Notes: a model not told the origin generated them from the sequence alone. A stretch of 64,000 bases of DNA from Oasisia sp. SBJ-2009 (GCA_964017155.1 OZ024865.1:10937509-11001508); one strand, 5' to 3'. Positions 1 to 12,290 are shown, numbered from the stretch's first letter. Numbers and translations are program-made.

Positions 1-221
1 CAACGGACAAACGACACATCTCGGCAAACACATCTGTACAAGAGCCGTCCACACGAACACAAGTAGCCAATCAGTGACGTGGACACAAGATACAGGTAAC
101 ATACGCGTCCACTGGGTGCAGTCGTTCTTGTCCCGCTCCTTCCATTCATCAGCTGACCACAAATCACTCAACCGAGATAAGTAACCGATTAGTTCAGCCG
201 CGCGTGAACATGACGCATATC

Positions 222-945
222 ATTAATTAATCAGTCTGCTAGCAATAAACCGCCCTGACACTCGATCAGGTTCGTGAACAAATAAAACTCAGACTTGTAT
301 ATCTGCATTGTTTTAGCGTTATACAATAACCACATGTTCAAAGAATCACCATGCCTAGTAAACATGTGCAAGTATACAGACAATCGCCACCTAACAATGC
401 AAACTCCCTGATCTACAAGTCAGACTACCTACTAACTATCTGCAGACAACTTACTAAATAACATCTACACAAGACATTTATAATAATCGAAATAAACATA
501 GGTAACATTATACAACAATCGAACTACACACATAAGTAAAACAGTCAATAAGTGAGGGTGCGTGAGAGCTTAAAATAAACCGGGTAAAATAATACGAAAG
601 GTGTCGATGAATATTGATTAACTGAGTAGAGCGGCTGCTGAAGCAAGTGAGGCCGATTTGCTGCCAAACACCAGGGTAAATACGACAGTGGGCCTATTGC
701 GAAATACCAAACCAGGCCTTGTGAAACACACAACCAGATTGTAAAAACCAAAACATGAAACCACAGTGTAAACAGAGCCGTGCCTATAGACGTTGACTGA
801 TGACCCTGGCCTTGCAAGTCTGGGCCGTAATTAAGATTCTGAGTAGCCTGGTGAATAACAAAGTACATAGTAATGCAACAAAACCCACGTTTCCATCACC
901 AGTGATTAATACATAGTTAAACATATTTTAAGTCTAACATTATAG
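222..945 (-). repeat. 0.7-kb dispersed unit, copy in A
   Basis: This unit recurs at 17,795-18,519 and 18,520-19,258 (a direct tandem pair) and at 31,635-32,340. Its minus-strand start carries a conserved stretch around TCACTGGTGATGGAAACGTG. The open frame at 545-868 has no family features and drifts between copies, so I do not call a gene. It sits upstream of the segment at 946-1,080 here but downstream of it in copy B, so it behaves as an independent mobile or duplicated unit. An LTR or a non-autonomous element is possible; I could not fix its exact ends. Confidence 0.6.
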
Positions 946-1764
946 CAGTGTGACCTCCTAGTGGGTGTCGAGAAATAGTACGATTGGTGTGTTATTATTA
1001 TTCATTATCATCAGCTATAATTGAGCCTACTTTGAATGGTTTCACGTTCGCACGAACAGAGGCATAGAAATAAGATAAAACTATGTGACACTAATGTTAG
1101 ATTAGCAGGCCCAAGCAGGTTCGGGGATTAATTCGAACAATAATCTAGTCGTTTTATCAACAGAAGCCCTTTTGGATAATTCACAGCTTTTATTCCGCAG
1201 AAGATAGATGCGAACATAATGATTAATCACACAACAAAACATCATTATAAAAATCGTGTCATATTTGCAAACCATGTACTGGTTAATATAGTTTGGTGAA
1301 ATATTATAGATATTTGTATGTATATTGTATTAAACATAGCCTGCTGGTATGACTATACATATTCGTTACCCTGGGCGCCATGTCCCACTCTACTCTAGGC
1401 ATTCACTACGTTTCATAACCACCGTGAGCTCGGAGTCTCCGTTGAGCATGACCTCTGAGTCTGCGAACGGAGTTGGGCTTGAGCACCGAGTACGGTTTAT
1501 ATCCTAAATCAATTCATTCATTCAGTCCGTCCGAAGTCATGCAAATGTCATGCAAATTATAATATGTAGATATGTGATAATGTGTATATGTTCACACACT
1601 CACATACACACACAAACACACACATACACATTATTTTATTTTCATTTTATTTGATTTGATAATTTAACTAATTAACTAATTAATTAAATAATTAACTTAT
1701 GAATGAATGAATGAAAGAATGAATGAAAGAACGAACGAATGAATGAATGAATGTATGAATGAAT

Positions 1765-2326
1765 GAACGAACGAACGAACGAACGAACGAACGAACGAAC
1801 GAACGAACGAACGAACGAACGAACGAACGAACGAACGAACGAACGAACGAACGAACGAACGAACGAACGAACGAACGAACGAACGAACGAACGAACGAAC
1901 GAACGAACGAACGAACGAACGAACGAACGAACGAACGAACGAACGAACGAACGAACGAACGAACGAACGAACGAACGAACGAACGAACGAACGAACGAAC
2001 GAACGAACGAACGAACGAACGAACGAACGAACGAACGAACGAACGAACGAACGAACGAACGAACGAACGAACGAACGAACGAACGAACGAACGAACGAAC
2101 GAACGAACGAACGAACGAACGAACGAACGAACGAACGAACGAACGAACGAACGAACGAACGAACGAACGAACGAACGAACGAACGAACGAACGAACGAAC
2201 GAACGAACGAACGAACGAACGAACGAACGAACGAACGAATTCATTCATTCATTCATTCATTCATTCAATCATTCATTCATTCATTCATTCATTCATTCAT
2301 TCATTCATTCATTCATACATTCATTC
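1765..2326. repeat. (GAAC)118 array switching to (ATTC)n
   Basis: Positions 1,765-2,236 are 118 uninterrupted GAAC units, preceded by degenerate GAAT units from about 1,702. At a GAATTC junction near 2,235-2,242 the array changes to ATTC units, which is GAAT on the opposite strand. The same junction exists in copy B (17,024-17,158), where the GAAC-type arm is only a few units long. Open frames on both strands here (repeats of NERT or FVRS) are translation of the microsatellite, not genes. Confidence 0.95.
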
Positions 2327-2339
2327 AGATACTTACGAT

Positions 2340-2880
2340 TGTATAACGCTTCATCTCGGGCCCGCAACGTCGCCTTGCTCAACAATCAACAGCGCAGCTT
2401 CAACATATGTCCCGAGGCTATCAAAACGTTTGCTACCAAACGTTTGTCAGGCCAATCGTTGAGTATGCCTCGACGGTATGGGACTCGTCCACAGAAAAAA
2501 CATCAACACTGGAGAACATGCAGGGACAGGCTGTACGCTTCGTGAAGAGCAACTACCGTCGCCGACACAGCAGTGTGACTACCATGCTCGAAAGTTTGAA
2601 CTGGGTGTCCCTTGCGAGCAGTCGGGCGGAAGCCAGGCTCGTATTGTTGTATCGCATTACAAACAACGTAATGGACGTAACAACATCCGCACTCTCATCC
2701 GCTCCTACACGCACCAGATGCAACACACACCGCTACTTACAACCATTCACCCGCATCGAAGCCTACAAACACTCCTTCTTTCCGAGCACCATCAAATCAT
2801 GGAACAAATTCACACAACAATTAGTTAGCAAACAATCACTCAATTCATTTAGAAGGCTTTTGCAGTCATTGCCTACATAA
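2340..2880 (+). pseudogene. CR1-like LINE reverse transcriptase, C-terminal fragment
   Basis: The translation shows the C-terminal region of a CR1-clade ORF2: a motif around CPEAIKT, then FVRPIVEYASTVWD, then AVRFVKSNYRRR and a terminal SWNKF...SLNSFRRLLQSLP ending at a stop at 2,878-2,880. The frame shifts once near 2,425, because the first part reads in another frame from the rest. RT motifs with the catalytic YxDD are absent, so the copy is 5'-truncated and the microsatellite lies directly upstream of the truncation. The same fragment occurs at 16,611-17,011, 26,400-26,580 plus 30,289-30,504 plus 31,031-31,110, always next to a GAAT array. The LINE family assignment is from memory of CR1-type proteins. 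Confidence 0.8.
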
Positions 2881-3292
2881 ATACAGATTTATGGTTTATT
2901 ATCCCCCACCCCACGCAACACCACCCACTACTTGCGACCAACCGAGCTCGACAATAGTCTAGCCACTTATACACATTGCTACTACAGAGTGCTGAGCTAC
3001 AATACGAAGAAGAAGAATCGTACTGTTTCGCGACAGGCACAGTTAGCGTACGCTACCATGGGGGCAGTGGTTGTTGCTCTGCTCCTTTTAGACATCAGCT
3101 GACCAACTGAGTTAGACAAGTCACAGCCGGACGTTGGTATGACCCGTATATAATTCCATTGGTGCGTTGCGTCCGTGTTACTGATTGGCTACTTATGTTC
3201 GTATGGATGGCTATTGTCATAGACGTTGGTGTGTATGTTTTATTTTTCTATGGTTGGTTGTTCCTGGTTTTTTTCTTTCTCACTGACCGCTG
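2881..3292 (+). repeat. LINE 3' non-coding tail, copy A
   Basis: The segment starting TTATGGTTTATTATCCCCC recurs at 8,494-8,998 with near identity and inverted at 16,310-16,580 and 23,410-23,550. Weak open frames inside it are not conserved as protein. Confidence 0.8.

Positions 3293-3823
<531 letters not shown>

Positions 3824-3900
<77 letters not shown>
3824..3900. repeat. (TA)n array
   Basis: Almost pure TA dinucleotides. The array is followed by a TTCTGTTTC...CGCG sequence that also follows the TA arrays near 6,703 and 6,868, so it belongs to the satellite-like repeat described at 6,771-7,530. Confidence 0.95.
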
Positions 3901-3901
<1 letters not shown>

Positions 3902-3924
3902 TCTGTTTCATCGCGTTATATATA

Positions 3925-4254
3925 TGTAACCCTGGTGGATACTGATAGTCGCCAGAGGGCACTGTAGTATAAGGCCACGCCCAGCTGGTTGAGCTGGACA
4001 ACTGCTGAGGCGCAGTTTGCCCTGGGCCAGCGAATGGTCAACAACTACATCTAGCGACCGGTCAACACTTGTACCCAGTAACCCAGTATATAACCAGCGG
4101 CCTGATAAGCGGGCTTGCCAGAAATAGGCGCCGGCTCCGCCAAATGGTGCGAGAGCGAGTTATTAGAGTTACAGGACCGTGCCGCCCTCTGGGAGCGTAT
4201 TCTTTCTCAATAAACGCATTGAATACCAAAAGACCGTCGTTCGACTAGCTTACA
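3925..4254 (+). mobile_element. 5' LTR of a Ty3/gypsy-type element
   Basis: The segment begins TGTAACCC and ends CTTACA, the usual TG...CA limits. It has a TATA-like CAGTATATAACC near 4,084 and an AATAAA-type signal (CAATAAACG) near 4,207, in the order expected for promoter and polyadenylation. A primer binding site starts two bases after the end. No second LTR is present in the window, so the limits rest on termini and the primer site. Length about 330 bp. Confidence 0.8.
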
Positions 4255-4256
4255 AC

Positions 4257-4276
4257 TGGTGTCAGAAGTGGGATTC
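4257..4276 (+). promoter_or_regulatory. Primer binding site, tRNA-Leu type
   Basis: The sequence TGGTGTCAGAAGTGGGATTC lies just after the LTR. Its complement has the form of an animal tRNA-Leu 3' end including the terminal CCA and part of the T arm (from memory of tRNA-Leu sequences). This fixes element orientation as plus. Confidence 0.8.
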
Positions 4277-4336
4277 GGCGACGGAAGCTCCCAGGGGAGC
4301 CGATGAAGCATGGCGACAGCACGATAAGACCGGGTG

Positions 4337-6699
4337 ATGGAGGAAGACAAACTGGCTCGTCTGGAAGAGATGGTGGAAACCCTGAAGCGCAACCAGCAGT
4401 CCATCAACGTCACGGTAGCTGCTCCTCCAACCCGAACTCTCCGGGCATTTTCGGGGCGTGCCTGTGAACTACACGACTGGATGGAAGACGCCCGCAATCG
4501 GTTGCGTTCCGTCCCAGCGGTCGAGAAGTTACCTTTCCTGATCGGAAGTCTAGAAGGACCTGCCCGTGCAGAAGTCAGGTATGCGCCCGAGGAAGAAAAG
4601 GACTCGGTACATAAGGTGTTCACATTACTTTTGTCTACCTTTGGGGAAAACCGTAGTAATGCACAACTAAAGAGAGAGTTGTACGAGAGAAGGCAGAGAA
4701 ACAGGGAAAGTGTTAGGGAATTCTCTCGGGCCCTGTTAGAAATCTGTGAAGGTATATGTGATAAATTGCAGAGTAAGAACGAAATGGTAATTGAAGTGTT
4801 CTGCGAGAAGCTGGTGGATATCCACGTAAAGAGAGATATGAAAACATTGGTAAGAGGTCAATCGACCATTTCCTTTAGTGCCTTGAGATCTGAAGCTATT
4901 CGTCTCGAGGAAGACGGAATGGGTAGTTCTCATGAGAATGCATGTGTCCGGGGAATTCAGGAGCCTCGCCATACCCCAGGCGAACCTAGTCCACTGGACC
5001 GAATCGCAGCACAATTAGAACTACTTGCAACAACTCAGTCGGAAATTGTTTCTTTGTTACGATTACAACAACAGGCGCCAGTGGGGGTGGTGAACCCTGA
5101 CAAACCGGAGTCATGCAGCGGAGGCGCGGTGTGTTGTGAGTGCTGTAGCCGAAGGGGTCACACCTTCGCGAGGTGCTGGAAGCGCTCTAGTGACAGGTCG
5201 CGTAATGGGGAACGATCAACAAATCGCGAATACAGAGGTCATTCGAAAGGTAGCACAGCGACTAATGCAATGCATTGTAGCCAGGTAGGACATCCTAGGT
5301 ATCGTCCCGGGCGACTTAATGCATCGGGTGATGGTCTGAGCGGGAAATCACACCCGACTGCAACGACGGAGGTCACAGTCATCGGAGAAGAAGAGACAGC
5401 GGATATCCAGCAAGTAACGGTTTTGCCGTGCGACTTACGCCAGAAGTTACTCAAAGGAACGGTCAGAGCCACCACTGCTCAAAGACGCGACATACTGGAA
5501 AATGTAGAGTCACCGGTCCTACCTAGTTTTAGGACGGGCGAGATCCAGGAAGCACAACGGACTGATCCGGTGTTGGGCCGAATCTGGCATTACATCGATC
5601 GAGGTCGAGACGCGACACGTGGAGAGAGACGGAAAGAACAACCAGCAGTAGCGAAACTGCTATTACAATGGAACCGCCTACATATCTGTTCTGGCCGCTT
5701 GTGCAGAACAATGACAGATCCCACGAGTGGAGACACAGTAAACCAGTTGTTGCTTCCAAGTTCCATGAGGAAGGAAGTATTAGAGGAATTACATGATCGG
5801 ATGGGACATCAAGGCATAGATAGGGTCGAGAAATTAGTGCGGGCAAGGTTCTTTTGGCCGAATTTACGCTCAGACATCCACAATTGGATTGCCAGGTGTG
5901 GACGTTGTAATCTAGCAAAGATGCCACATTTTAAAGTACGGACTCCTATGCATAGCATTGTCGCCAAGGAACCGTTAGAAGTATTAGCAATTGACTTCAC
6001 GATACTGGAACCCGCTAGTAACGGAATCGAGAATGTACTGGTCATGACCGATGTGTACAGTAAATTCACAATAACAGTGCCGACTAGAAACCAAACAGCT
6101 CAGACAGTGGCCAAAGCACTAGTACGTGAATGGTTTCTGCGCTACGGAGTGCCCTTCCGGATACACTCGGACCAAGGAAGATGTTTTGATGCTAAAATCG
6201 TCACGGAGTTATACAAGATCTACGCTGTCAACAAATCACGCACAACACCATATCATCCCATGGGAAACGGGCAGTGCGAAAGATATAATCGGACAATGCA
6301 CGGATTGTTACGCACTCTGACACCAGCTCAAAAGTCCAAGTGGCCAGACCACCTACCGGAACTTACCTATGCGTACAATGTAACACCTCATGCTGCCTCG
6401 GGATTTAGTCCTTTCTACTTGATGTTCGGTCGTGTTCCACGCTTGCCAATCGATATCAGATTGCACAACGACGAGACACTCCAGTCTCAAACGGTTCGTG
6501 GAACCAACATGAACTGGGTTGATTACCATCAATCTAAGTTGAAAAGCGCTTATGCTAAAGAGACGGAACAACTGGAGTTAGACAGAGGAAATCGAAAGGC
6601 GACTTATGACAAGCGTACGAGGGAAGATACACTGCAAATTGGAGACCATGTACACTTACGCAGTAGGGTGAATGGACGTAACAAAATTGGGGATGCCTG

Positions 6700-6771
<72 letters not shown>

Positions 6772-6787
6772 TGTTTCCACGCGATAA
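4337..6787 (+). pseudogene. Ty3/gypsy gag-integrase fusion ORF (internally deleted)
   Basis: One open frame of about 816 codons starts at the ATG at 4,337, about 60 bp after the primer site. Residues 1-250 are gag-like (capsid-type helices). A CCHC zinc knuckle lies near residues 265-280 (core CECCSRRGHTFARC). The frame then passes directly to an integrase: an HHCC zinc domain near 485-525 (LHDRMGHQG ... CGRC) and a DDE core with D in AIDF near 552, D in HSDQGR near 612 and E in GQCERY near 648. Protease, reverse transcriptase and RNase H, normally several hundred residues between gag and integrase, are missing with the frame kept. The C-terminus runs into a TA array at about 6,703, so the last 28 codons are microsatellite and the 3' end with its LTR is lost. 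It cannot be autonomous. Confidence 0.85.
6703..6770. repeat. (TA)n array
   Basis: A TA array replaces the 3' end of the gypsy element. Another follows at about 6,868-6,948, separated by a short TG-rich segment that repeats the same flanking sequence. Confidence 0.95.
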
Positions 6788-6865
6788 CTTTGTCAAGTGT
6801 AAATATGTGTGTGTGTATGTGGGTATTTGTGAATGTGTGCATGTGTGCATGTGTGTTTGTTTGTT

Positions 6866-6950
<85 letters not shown>

Positions 6951-7530
6951 GTTTCCACGCGATAACTTTGTCAAGTGTTTACATTTTACAAAAGTCGTTG
7001 TTACAACTTTGTATCATTTCCCAACTTTGCAGCGTTTCACCGCGATGACTTTGTCAATTTAACGTATTTGTAGTGTTTACATGCCGTAAATTTGTCAAGT
7101 TTGTTTTTATTTTACTAAGTCGGTATGCTAACCTCGTTCCATTTCGTAACGTGTCACCGTTTCATTGCGTTAGACAAGTGGTGTTTTTACAAATTTAACT
7201 AAGTTCTTGTAACTTGTAGTAAAATGGAATATTTTTCTGTTTTCACGCGATAACCTTGTCAAGTCTTTACATTTTACCAAGTCGGGTTTCAACATTGTAT
7301 CATTTCCCCAGATTTCAGCGTATGACACACGTATTTATGGGGGTATTAGCTGAAGACATATCCGTCAGATGGCTCCACTTGTTCTTTCATCTAGTTTGTA
7401 GTTCGTCACCTATCCGCGAGTGGGCGCTACATGACCCCCTAACCCCATTTGACACAAATAAAACATTTGCCGCACGAATTTGAACTTTACTAGTTCGTGA
7501 CCTGTCAACAAGTCGGCACCACCAGTTAAC
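6771..7530 (+). repeat. Satellite-like repeat R, plus copy
   Basis: Internal, imperfect copies of a motif around CACGCGATAACTTTGTCAAGTG followed by ACATTTTAC and TTGTATCATTTCCC recur every 100-200 bases. The segment reappears inverted at about 13,560-14,150, including the stretch GTCATGTAGCGCCCACTCGCGG. Both copies adjoin TA arrays. No coding potential was recognised. A non-autonomous element with internal repeats is one explanation. Confidence 0.7.
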
Positions 7531-7547
7531 GTTATGGTTTATTATCC

Positions 7548-8493
7548 CAGAACTGCCAAGTTGAACTGAGTGTGATGAGTGAGATCTCCCTCCTACAGTA
7601 TGTCAAAAGAGGGAGAAACAGCTACAGGGGTCCGGAGGCATGCCCCCCGTAAAATGTTGTAATTGAGAATGCCAAGTACGCGATTTCCTGCCTTTTTCAC
7701 TAATATTATAGCACCAATAACTCTTCGAAAGTGAACTATATTCTAAATAACAATATTTTATATTTTAAACTTTCATGTGTGGATATATAATTAATATTAT
7801 AATATATTTTTATTGGGGTTTACAGAGACTTTCAAGATTCTTTCACTATTATAAAAATGGACATGGTTGTGGTATTGTAACATTTTATTTTAGCTATAAA
7901 CAGCAGCCACAAAATAAATAGTTCAAGCAGAACTGCATTTCTGTCCATTTCTATATGCGCTCTTCTAGCGTCTTCATTTCCATCATGTGTTCTTCAGCTC
8001 TTGCTTGCAAGGTCAGCATTCGCCTTGCTGACTGCCTTCCTGACAACTCCAGCAAACTCAGATGCCCATTCACTCTTGTACTTGGAATCATATTTCCTCT
8101 TTTTCAAACACTTTTCAGACTTTTCACTCATTGTACCTCCAGCACTTTCCTCGTCTGAAAAATGCCGCTAAACTTATTCCTACCCAATACGTAACAAACG
8201 TTTCCATTGGCCATTGGATATAGTCACTTCCTGTTAGCTGACCAATCAGAAAAGTTCTATTATGTGAGTCTTGTATAGTCTCCGCTCGGCTGCTCTCGGC
8301 ACTTTCCGTGTACCGCAGATGACTCACAGCTGGCAAAACAGTGGGCCGGCAAAAATAAAATCGAAAAATACGCGTAAAAAAACTTATTCTTTTGCGGGAT
8401 ATTGCAAATCAAAAGCGGGAGATCGGGAGATTGAGTTTATTTTGCTATATTTCCGGGAGATCTCCCGATAAATCGGGTGACTTGACAGCTCTG
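7548..8493. mobile_element. hAT-like DNA transposon, non-autonomous
   Basis: The ends are CAGAACTGCCAAGTTGA and, read inward from the right, CAGAGCTGTCAAGTCACC, which form a terminal inverted repeat of the CAGRGCTG type seen in hAT elements. TTATCC at 7,542-7,547 is repeated at 8,494-8,499. The target is identifiable: the LINE tail reads TTATTATCCCCCACCCC uninterrupted in the copy at 2,892, so the insertion site is proven by comparison. The duplication is clear for 6 bp; hAT normally gives 8. The element is 946 bp. Confidence 0.85.
7955..8158 (-). pseudogene. Possible hAT ORF remnant
   Basis: On the minus strand, reading from about 8,155, a stretch contains MSEKSEKCLKKRKYDSKYK followed by SEWASEFAGVV, a basic tract then a W/F pattern like the start of hAT-associated zinc-finger regions. 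It stops after about 50 codons at an in-frame stop near 7,995. No catalytic part is present. The resemblance is weak; the location inside the hAT-like element is the main support. Confidence 0.35.
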
Positions 8494-8998
8494 TTATCCC
8501 CCACCCCCACGCAACACCACCCACTACTTGCGGCCAACCGAGCTCGACAATACTCTAGCCACTTATACACGTTGCTACTACAGAGTGCTGAGCTACAATA
8601 CGAAGAAGAAGAATCGTACTGTTTCGCGACAGGCACAGTTAGCGTAAGCGACCATGGGGGCAGTGGTTGTTGCTCTGCTCCTTTTAGACATCAGCTGACC
8701 AACTGAGTTAGACAAGTCACAGCCGGACGTTGGTATGACCCGTATATAATTCCATTGGTGCGTTGCGTCCGTGTTACTGATTGGCTACTTATGTTCTTAT
8801 GGATGGCTATTTTCATAGACGTTGGTGTGTATGTTTTATTTTTCTTTGGTTGGTTGTTCCTGGTTTGTTTTTCTCACTGACCGCTGTACACTAAAAGCAA
8901 CATCTGAGTTTCGAAATAAAAACACTTCCACATTATCTTCTGAATTTCACACAGTGAACGACTTGAATGACACTATATCTAATATCATGTGTATTGCA
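8494..8998 (+). repeat. LINE 3' tail, second plus-strand copy
   Basis: Near-identical to 2,895-3,410, interrupted upstream by the hAT-like element (its first bases are at 7,531-7,547). It ends abruptly at about 8,998, within the sequence that forms the palindrome arm in the copy at 3,293. Confidence 0.8.
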
Positions 8999-9857
8999 TG
9001 AGTCATCACATAAGTGGTGGAACGATCCGTTGAGTTTGCGTGACAATGTAACTCTGGTGCCGATGTTGTTTTGGCTAAGCTGTCTACACGATAGGTTTAA
9101 ATGCTTCAAACTCCATTGTTAGACATTGTGTGTATGGTCTTCAATATGCATAAACGTTTCGCACTAGTCTTCCACTTAGCATATTATCTTCCAGGCAACG
9201 TTTGTCGTTGTGGACAGCCATTGAAACGTGATCGCAAAGACGATGACAGAACAAGGAAACAGTTCGTGGAATATGTCGAATGGCGACAACATAGCGTCTA
9301 CTTGTATCGTTTCGTAATAGAAACTGTCGTAACGTTTAGGAGGACTAATTGATAACTCAATGCTACGCTAGTGCCGTGAAAGCATGTTGTTGTATTGAAC
9401 AATATTGTTGTATTATTTCAACAATAACTAAAATGTCAGAGTCAGACCAACGTAAATGTAACACAGCTTAGTGCCGATACGTCCGCAGTTTTCAGTAGTC
9501 TGGGTAGACACTTGTTATGGAGAACTGAAAAGCGGCGGTTATATTATGTTGTATACTGTCTACTGTTATCTTTATATTATATAAATTACAAAGCTTCCGC
9601 TTTCGTGGCTCCTGTCTGATCTATGCAGTTTTCTGGTTTAGTTTATTGAACTAATTAATCAATAGACAATATTTCGCAAAATAACGAACAACTGGTGCCT
9701 TCGTATACATATATACATTGTACATGTGAATAAATCAAATATATGTGCCATCTACATTTCGAAAAGTTAATTTCTAGGACACACTGAAACTTCACACTTA
9801 GCGCACTGTTACCTTATAGACACGTTTCTTAGTATATTTATGTTTATAATTTGTCAT
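8999..9857. other. Unassigned single-copy-looking stretch
   Basis: No repeat match was found within the window. An 83-codon open frame (9,101-9,352, plus) contains a C-x-C motif and a basic tract (LKRDRKDDDRTRK), preceded by a TTCCAG that could be a splice acceptor at about 9,194. This is too little to call a gene. Confidence 0.3.
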
Positions 9858-9871
9858 ATATATATATATAC

Positions 9872-9962
<91 letters not shown>
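9858..9962. repeat. (TA)n array
   Basis: Over 100 bases of TA with one short interruption on the left. Flanks are AT-rich and otherwise featureless to about 10,430. Confidence 0.95.
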
Positions 9963-9969
<7 letters not shown>

Positions 9970-10432
9970 TATATATTTAATATATATATAATTCCAAATT
10001 GTTTTGAAATTTCCTAGAACGAGGGCATTTCCATTTGCAAACTGCAAGTGTGTCCAAACTACAACATTATGCATTAGTGTTGGTCAGACTCTGTCTGTCT
10101 GTAGCATTTCAAATTATTAATGTGTAGAAACGCAATACAATTATATGCTTTTACGGAGGCAGTGCAACATGTATCAATTAGCCCGCTTAAAAGAAGGGAT
10201 TTTGGTATGCGAGATATATTGAATCAAGCTATTAAGTTCATTCCACAGGTATAACCAACAAACACAGCGTTAGTGAAACAAGAAACCTCAATGACTATTA
10301 TGCTATGCAATGTTTTATGCTTGAATATTTACTTGATTTATATTTTATATTATAATATATATCTAATTTGACGTTTTCTGTTTTCAATATTTAAGGAATT
10401 TTGAGGAACACAAGAACGAGGTTTTAGGCTCG

Positions 10433-12290
10433 GTTTTAATAATAATAATAATAGTAACTTCTTTTGCGCCAATATCCTCGAAAATCAAGCTCAGTGGCGC
10501 GACAAAACCAGGGGATTAATCAATCTCATAATCGAAAGCAATGCGTGAGTCGTCAACGGATGGATGGAAAAGCTAGGAGGCTAAGGAGGATAGGCAGCAT
10601 TAAAGAGATAGGTTTTTAGATGTCGGCGGAATGAAACTATATTACCTTGTGATTTCCTGGCAGGAAGCGAATTCCACACCGTTGGTGCGGCAACCGAGAA
10701 AGCTCGGGTCCCGGCTTTCGTTTTCACCCGAGGGATGTGAAGAGGGTTACTACTGGTTGAGCGTAGCTGTCTGGAATTTCTTGTTGGAGTTAGCATTGAA
10801 TTTAGATATGCTGGTTGTGTAGATGAGAGTGCTTGATAGGCTATTGTACACATTTTGAAAATGATGCGATAGTGCACAGGTAGCCAATGCAGTGATTTTA
10901 GAAGCGGCACTGAGCGAGAAAAACGTGGAGAACGCGTGACTACCCTTGCTAAACAATTTTGGACACGCTGAAGTTTGGCTATGTCCTTGTTTGCGGTATT
11001 GTAAAGGAGGGAATTGCAGTAGTCGAGTCTGCTGCTTACTAGAGCTGTGGCGATGGTTTTAGCAACGGAAAGTGATAAAAACCGGCGGATACGGCGAAGA
11101 TCACGGATATGGTAAAAACAGCAACGGCATGTTTTCGAGATATGTTTTTTGAAATTGAAGTTTTCATCAAACGTTACTCCGAGATTTAAAACTGAGGTGG
11201 CTGGTGTGATACTCTGACTCAGAATATGTGTCGGGAAAAAGCCATTGAGTTTTGCCCGCTGCGTTGAGGTACCAATGATGAGAAATTCAGTCTTATCTGC
11301 ATTTAGTTTTAATTTACTATTTTTCATCCAGAGGGAGACATCTTGGAGACAATCCCTGAGCTGGTATAGGGAGCGACAAGTATCTGGTGTGGTCAGAGAA
11401 ACATAGATGATTTGTGTGTCATCTGCATAAAGGTGATGATCCAGGTTATGACTCTGGATAGCTGAGCTTAATGGTGTTGTGTACAGAGTGAAAAGCAACG
11501 GACCCAAAACAGAACCCTGGGGGACACCACAAGAGGTGGGCAGCATGTATGAGAAGCAGTTACCTATTTTAATGGCTTGCCGTCTGTCAGTAAGGTATGA
11601 AGTAAACCAGCTCAAGGCTATGCCAGATATCCCGTACCACGTTGATAAGCGTGTAATGAGAATGTCGTGGTCAATGGTGTCGAAAGCGGCGGATAGGTCA
11701 AGCAGGGTCAGTGCAGTAACTTTGCCATTATCAATGTTAAGGTTTATGTCATTGTGTACTTTTAAAAGAGCAGTTTCTGTTGAGTGAAATTGTTTGTACG
11801 CAGACTGTGATGCATTGGTTAAACCATTTATGTTGATGTGAGAAGTAAGTCGATTTGCAACAACCTTTTCGAGTATTTTGGAAATGAAGCTAAGGTTAGA
11901 AATAGGCCTGTAGCTGTTTAGATCTTCTTTTGACAGAGTTGTCTTCTTAAGAATTGGATTTACATGTGCACGTTTAAAGTCTTCAGGGAATAAGCCGGAG
12001 CAGAGTGATGCATTTATTATATCTGTTATTGGTTTAATTAAAACGTCAAGGCATGCTTTCAGTAGTATGGTCGGAAGTGGGTCAAGATCACAAGATTTAT
12101 TTGGGGATGACATGATTATTTTTTTTCACTTCAGTAGTTGTGGCTGGTTCAAACGATGTAAGTTTAGAATTTAGTTGTGGAGAGTCGGCATTTATAGTGT
12201 CTGAGGTGTGATCTGTGAAGGCTGAATGTATCAGGCTGATTTTGTCTTTAAAATGACTTGAGAAAGAGTTACATGATGTTCAATTACAGT
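10433..12290 (-). mobile_element. L2/CR1-group LINE, 5'-truncated
   Basis: The element lies on the minus strand. Its 3' end has an (AAT)n-type tail at about 10,437-10,452, the coding region ends at 10,581, and recognisable coding sequence continues up to about 12,265. Beyond 12,290 similarity ends in AT-rich sequence, so the 5' part (endonuclease) is missing. A short piece of the same RT (CTTCTTTTGACAGAGTTG...) is present at 20,231-20,283. Confidence 0.85.
10581..12113 (-). pseudogene. LINE reverse transcriptase (L2/CR1 group)
   Basis: 510 codons from the ATG at 12,113. Visible motifs are SYRPISNLSFISKILEKVV (RT motif 0/1 region), LTLLDLSAAFDTIDHD (catalytic D, motif A), GVPQGSVLGPLLFTLY (motif B) and HLYADDTQI (YADD, motif C), then the C-terminal LHWLPVHYRI and TVWNSLP signatures of this LINE group. 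The frame upstream is also coding-like (a region ending TTTEVKK) but is out of frame by one because of an 8-T run (8 A on the coding strand) at 12,119-12,126. The intact RT part suggests a fairly young copy, but without an endonuclease and with the frameshift it is not autonomous. Confidence 0.85.

Larger units (their letters stand above)
1..3292 (+). mobile_element. Composite LINE-bearing repeat, copy A
   Basis: The whole stretch recurs as an inverted copy at about 16,310-19,610 (copy B) and, broken by insertions, at about 23,407-32,340 (copy C). The first bases match the reverse complement of 19,560-19,605. In order it holds a short 5' segment (1-220), a 0.7-kb unit on the minus strand (222-945), a shared segment (946-1,690), a tetranucleotide array, a CR1-like reverse-transcriptase C-terminus (2,340-2,880) and a 3' non-coding tail (2,881-3,292). 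Order and content are seen directly. That it is one retrotransposon family and not a cluster of co-duplicated repeats is inference. A further partial copy of the 5' and 946-1,150 segments is at 63,676-64,000. Confidence 0.7.

Noticed and set aside
545..868. 107-codon frame recurring in the 0.7-kb unit
   Set aside because: Other copies carry frameshifts and different ends, so I see no sign of protein-level constraint.
1684..2545. Long open frames of repeated NERT or FVRS residues on both strands
   Set aside because: They are translations of a tetranucleotide array with no start context or non-repeat domain.
9101..9352. Small exon with C-x-C and a basic tract
   Set aside because: No matching partner exon, donor site or family resemblance.
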